Shown: positions 42,707 through 45,663 of the stretch, one piece after another
Layout of the letters: the number at the start of each line of letters is the position of its first letter
Position numbering within the stretch: position 1 is the first letter of the stretch
Origin: Verrucomicrobiota bacterium
GTDB lineage: Bacteria; Verrucomicrobiota; Kiritimatiellia; UBA8416; JABMPJ01
Reading direction: 5' to 3'
Assembly (NCBI GenBank): GCA_018648805.1
Contig: JABGQM010000034.1
Span: forward strand, 1-45,663
DNA: 45,663 nucleotides
Notes under the pieces: model-generated
The model's input: only the letters and a program-made list of their open reading frames with translations
The model's database searches: none
What the model was told of the DNA's origin: nothing
Position numbers and translations under genes: made by a program

Positions 42707-43575
42707 ACCAGGTCAACTCCCGCGTTGGCCAGGGACTGGCGTAAACGCTCTTTCAGGTTCTCATCCATGCTGCACAGCGGTAGGCGGTAGCTCTCGGCCA
42801 TCAATCCGGCCATGGCCATGGCGGCCTTGATCGGGATCGGGTTGGTGTCGAGAAAACAGTCGCAGAAGAGTGGGTAGTATTTACGATGCAGTGCGCGGGC
42901 CTCTTCCCACTCGCCGGCCAGAACCAGGCGGGTCAACGCGACCACGGTTTCCGGTATGAGGTTGGAGGCCACGCTAATGACGCCGCTGGCGCCGACAGCC
43001 ATCATGGGCAGGGTCAGGGCATCGTCCCCCGAGAGCACGCAGATATCGCACTGGCTCAAGATGGCGCTGACCCGGTCGACGCTGCCGCCGGCCTCCTTGA
43101 CGCAGACGATATTGGGCACTCGCGAGAGGCGCGCGATGGTGTCGATCGCGATCTCGCGGCTGGAACGGCCCGGCACGTTGTAGAGCACGACCGGCAGGCC
43201 AACCGCGGCCACATCGCTGAAGTGGCGGTAGAGCCCCTCCTGGCTGGGCTTGTTGTAATAGGGGGTCACCTGCAGCGTGGCATCGGCGCCGGCCTGCATG
43301 GCGTGGCGCGTCAGGGTGACGGCTTCGGCCGTGGCGTTGGAGCCGGACCCGGCGATGACCTGCATGCGCCCGGCGGCAGCCTCGACGGCGGCGTCGATCA
43401 CGCGGCAGTGCTCATCGGAATTTAGCGTGGGCGACTCGCCCGTGGTACCGCAAGGCACAATCCCGACGATCCCGGCCTCGGCCTGGCGGGCGATCAAGTC
43501 GCTGAACTTTGCAAAGTCGACACTTCCATCCCGGTTGAAGGGCGTAACGAGTGCCGTATAGGCTCCTGAAAACAT
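42703..43575 (-). CDS. dapA: 4-hydroxy-tetrahydrodipicolinate synthase
   Basis: 290 residues. Substrate loop PCGTTGES (41-48), Tyr132 in LYNVPGRS, and Schiff-base Lys160 in VCVKEAGG are present. It condenses pyruvate with aspartate semialdehyde, the first committed step to diaminopimelate and lysine. First gene of the operon with Shine-Dalgarno GGGAG. No lysine riboswitch is visible upstream. Confidence 0.97.
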   Translation of the reverse strand: MFSGAYTALVTPFNRDGSVDFAKFSDLIARQAEAGIVGIVPCGTTGESPTLNSDEHCRVIDAAVEAAAGRMQVIAGSGSNATAEAVTLTRHAMQAGADATLQVTPYYNKPSQEGLYRHFSDVAAVGLPVVLYNVPGRSSREIAIDTIARLSRVPNIVCVKEAGGSVDRVSAILSQCDICVLSGDDALTLPMMAVGASGVISVASNLIPETVVALTRLVLAGEWEEARALHRKYYPLFCDCFLDTNPIPIKAAMAMAGLMAESYRLPLCSMDENLKERLRQSLANAGVDLV

Positions 43576-43653
43576 GATGAACTCCCGCGTAAACAGTGAG
43601 GTGTAGCTCTATCACAGGGGGGGGGCGCTGTCAATTTCCGCTGTGCGGTAATT

Positions 43654-43695
43654 GCAGTGGGCAGTGAGCAGTGAGCAGTGAGCAGTGGGCAGTAA
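43654..43695. repeat. Heptamer array GCAGTGA/GCAGTGG
   Basis: Six head-to-tail heptamers: GCAGTGG, three GCAGTGA, GCAGTGG, GCAGTAA. No inverted partner is seen nearby, unlike the other word repeats. It lies in the divergent gap between dapA and the E1-like gene, along with a short hairpin (GCACTTC 43719-43725 / GAAGTGC 43735-43741). Confidence 0.8.
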
Positions 43696-43803
43696 GCAGC
43701 GATGACTTTCTTCCAATGGCACTTCTCGCTGTGGGAAGTGCTCATAGGTGATTGACCTGCTCATCATTCGGGCATAGGTTTCTGATCCTATGAGGAGCGT
43801 GAT

Positions 43804-44565
43804 GTGAATCTTACAGCGTTGGAACAAGAGCGGTACGCGCGGCATTTGCTGCTGCCGGAAGTGGGGCTTGAAGGGCAGGCGCGCCTACGTCGTGGGCGGG
43901 TGCTGGTGGTCGGGGCGGGAGGCCTCGGATCGCCCTGTGCGCTCTACCTCGCTGCGGCGGGGGTTGGCCGGCTGGGGCTCATGGATGCGGATGAAGTGGA
44001 CCTGACCAACCTGCAGCGCCAGCTGCTGCACGCGACGGGGGATGTGGGCCGGGCCAAGGTGACGTCCGCCGCGGAGACACTCGCGGCGTTGAATCCTGAG
44101 GTGGCGGTGCAGACCTACCCGCAACGGCTGACGGCCGCGAATGCGGCCGCGATCCTGGCCGAGTATGATTTTGTGTGCGATGCGACCGACAACTTCGCGT
44201 CGAAGTTCCTGATCGCGGATGCCTGCCACGTGGCCCAAAAGCCCTACTCCCATGCCGGAATTCTCCGTTTCGAGGGACAGACCCTCACGGTGCTTCCGGG
44301 CCAGAGTGCCTGCTATCGCTGCGTCTTTGGAGGCCCGCCGCCGGGGCCGGTGCCGGAAGCGGCGCGCGGCTTGCTGGGGGTTCTGCCGGGCGTGATCGGT
44401 ACGATCCAGGCGACCGAGGCGTTGAAATACCTGCTCGGAATCGGCGAGCTATTGACCGATACACTGCTGGTCTACGACGCCCTCAAGATGACGTTTCGGC
44501 GCGTCGGGGTGAAGCGCGACCCGGCCTGCGGGCTGTGCGGTGCCGGTGCCGGGGGAGTCGATTAA
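43804..44565 (+). CDS. MoeB/HesA/ThiF-type E1 adenylyltransferase
   Basis: 253 residues from GTG 43804 (AGGAG upstream). Nucleotide loop VLVVGAGGLGSPCALYLAAA, then LMDADEVDLTNLQRQLLHAT, DATDNFASKF and two zinc-type cysteine pairs (CYRC and, at the end, CGLC). These enzymes adenylate the C-terminal Gly of MoaD/ThiS-like proteins. No rhodanese domain. It ends in repeat G. It is a plausible partner for the MoaD-like protein of the first cluster 39 kb away, but could equally serve thiamine or molybdopterin synthesis. Confidence 0.9.
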   Translation: MNLTALEQERYARHLLLPEVGLEGQARLRRGRVLVVGAGGLGSPCALYLAAAGVGRLGLMDADEVDLTNLQRQLLHATGDVGRAKVTSAAETLAALNPEVAVQTYPQRLTAANAAAILAEYDFVCDATDNFASKFLIADACHVAQKPYSHAGILRFEGQTLTVLPGQSACYRCVFGGPPPGPVPEAARGLLGVLPGVIGTIQATEALKYLLGIGELLTDTLLVYDALKMTFRRVGVKRDPACGLCGAGAGGVD

Positions 44566-44645
44566 GGTGATCGATTAAGGTGAACGATTAGGGATGACGA
44601 TAAGGGCAGCCTTAATCGTTCTCCTTAATCGTTCTCCCTAATCGA
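44559..44645. repeat. 13-mer-word hairpin (CGATTAAGGTGAA)
   Basis: Left arm 44559-44593 (CGATTAAGGTGATCGATTAA then GGTGAACGATTAGGG) pairs with right arm 44609-44644 (CCTTAATCGTTCTCCTTAAT then CGTTCTCCCTAATCG). The E1-like gene's last codons and stop lie in its first bases. It may act as a terminator-like hairpin between that gene and larE. It resembles the 12-mer family (GATTAAG words) but is shorter. Confidence 0.8.
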
Positions 44646-44684
44646 AATGGGGAAAGAACGCGACAAACACGAGGTGACAACAAA

Positions 44685-45524
44685 GTGGATACCGAACTGA
44701 ATACGAAGTATGATGCCCTTAAACAACAGATCCTTCAGACCGGTGGATTGGCCGTGGCCTTTTCGGGCGGCGTAGACAGCACCTTGCTGGCGGCGGTCAC
44801 GGCCGAGGTGCTGGGTGAGCGGGCCCTGGCGGTGACCGCGCTCTCGCCGCTCTACTCGCAGCATGAACAGAAGGAGGCCACCGAGCTGGCCGCGTTGGTG
44901 GGGATCAAGCACGTGACGGTCGATTCGAGCGAGCTCGATGTGCCCGGATTCGCCGACAATCCACCCAACCGCTGCTACCTCTGCAAGAGTGAACTCTTCA
45001 CGACCGTGGCGGCGATAGCCACACAGCATGGCATCCACAAGGTGGCCGATGGCACGAACGCGGATGACCAGGGCGACTACCGGCCCGGCCGGCGGGCCGC
45101 GAAGGAACTGGATGTTCTGAGTCCGCTGCTGGATGCCGGGATGACCAAGGAGGATATCCGTGCCCTGTCGCGGCAGCTGAATCTACCCACGGCCGAGAAG
45201 CCGGCCTTTGCCTGCCTGGCGTCACGATTTCCCTACGGCACCACGATCACCGAAGAGACACTGAAGTCGATTGAAGCGCTCGAGGACGCGCTGCGGGAGA
45301 ACGGGATCGTGCAGTTCCGCGTCCGCCACCACGGTGACATCGCCCGCATCGAGGTGGTGGCCGAGGATCTGCAAAAGCTCTGCGCAGAGCCGCTGCGCTC
45401 GCGCCTGCTCGAGCGGGCCAAGGCCGTGGGATACCTCTATACCGCTCTCGACCTGCAGGGCTACCGCACCGGGAGCATGAACGAAACACTCAAAGCAGAG
45501 CAGAAGGCCGCGGCCCTCGACTAG
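44685..45524 (+). CDS. larE: LarE-type ATP-dependent sulfurtransferase
   Basis: 279 residues. PP-loop AFSGGVDSTLLAAV, CYLCKSELF, DGTNADDQGDYRPGRRAAKE, and KPAFACLASRFPYGT, whose Cys matches the sacrificial sulfur-donor Cys of Lactobacillus LarE. LarE inserts sulfur into pyridinium biscarboxylate for the nickel-pincer cofactor of lactate racemase and relatives. larB and larC are not in the window, so the partner enzyme is unknown. GTG start at 44685. The last 139 bases of the window show nothing recognisable. Confidence 0.92.
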   Translation: MDTELNTKYDALKQQILQTGGLAVAFSGGVDSTLLAAVTAEVLGERALAVTALSPLYSQHEQKEATELAALVGIKHVTVDSSELDVPGFADNPPNRCYLCKSELFTTVAAIATQHGIHKVADGTNADDQGDYRPGRRAAKELDVLSPLLDAGMTKEDIRALSRQLNLPTAEKPAFACLASRFPYGTTITEETLKSIEALEDALRENGIVQFRVRHHGDIARIEVVAEDLQKLCAEPLRSRLLERAKAVGYLYTALDLQGYRTGSMNETLKAEQKAAALD

Positions 45525-45663
45525 AGCCGGCCCAACGTAAACTGCTGCGCGAGCCTACAGCATGAAACATGTGCTCCACCGGGCAAGCCCTGTCTTTTAT
45601 ACACAAAAGTCATTGTCCATCTCCCTCTCTAAGGGGTGCCAGTAGCAAGCCCTCACAAAGAGT

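Noticed and set aside
43716..43742. AATGGCACTT near the E1 gene resembling the MITE end
   Set aside because: Only 10 bases match, no partner end or target duplication; the hairpin there explains it as well.
45525..45663. Terminal 139 bases
   Set aside because: Checked for tRNA, hairpin plus T run and gene starts; nothing supportable was found.

Overview
The window is about 45.7 kb of GC-rich bacterial DNA with 36 gene calls, two of them remnants, mostly in tightly packed operons on the + strand. Several features point to an anaerobic member of the PVC group (Verrucomicrobiota, Kiritimatiellota or Lentisphaerota), Kiritimatiellota-like being my best guess: the MoxR/DUF58/von Willebrand/DUF4159 operon, a glycyl-radical enzyme, a B12 radical-SAM/YcaO cluster, and many word-like palindromic intergenic repeats. 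This is inference from gene content; there is no rRNA or other phylogenetic marker set in the window.

Region 1 (1-9.1 kb). The window opens in the right end of an IS4-like element that has cut off the 5' end of a thioredoxin-fold/TPR gene. Then comes a probable RiPP-type peptide-modification cluster: a large three-part protein (degenerate radical-SAM-like or SPASM-like N-terminus, TfuA, YcaO), a MoaD/ThiS-like sulfur carrier ending in GG, a second YcaO protein, and a B12-dependent radical SAM protein of the 'RiPP maturation radical SAM protein 1' type. Together these could install a backbone thioamide or azoline plus a C-methyl group. No precursor is recognised by homology. The radical SAM gene is coupled by a 4-base overlap to an ECF sigma factor, which is coupled in the same way to a membrane anti-sigma-like protein. 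The Pro-rich tail of that protein is paralogous to a small secreted peptide encoded at 11841-12098.

Region 2 (9.2-11.6 kb). This is a defence-island remnant: an N-terminal hsdM stub, a DUF4062 protein, and an AlbA_2/HATPase (Schlafen-like) regulator.

Region 3 (11.8-30.5 kb). A small secreted peptide is followed by an 18-kb operon for a cell-envelope MoxR system: tandem DUF4159 protein, small secreted proteins, DUF58 protein, two membrane-anchored von Willebrand proteins, a carbohydrate-binding-like protein, a 1196-residue DUF4175-like coiled-coil protein, a TPR protein, and finally an FHA-MoxR ATPase fusion. Four long hairpin repeats separate genes inside this operon; a fifth, itself split by a 206-bp miniature transposon, follows it. 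A sixth copy lies in Region 1.

Region 4 (31.0-35.1 kb). A PAS-AraC regulator is divergent from a glycyl-radical activase and a glycyl-radical enzyme very like trans-4-hydroxy-L-proline dehydratase. The enzyme gene carries an in-frame insertion of a dispersed 47-bp palindromic repeat.

Region 5 (35.4-45.6 kb). Housekeeping genes: gap-pgk-tpiA-secG, a sugar-kinase-like phosphotransferase, the minus-strand operon dapA-dapB-folK-panB, a MoeB/HesA E1-like enzyme, and larE. The E1 and LarE are sulfur-chemistry proteins; the E1 could in principle charge the MoaD-like carrier of Region 1.

The most unusual layer is intergenic. At least seven 'vocabularies' of short tandem words (7-20 nt) are found, most arranged as inverted arms. 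Arm mutations are compensated between copies, elements are nested inside each other, and one repeat has been captured as coding sequence.
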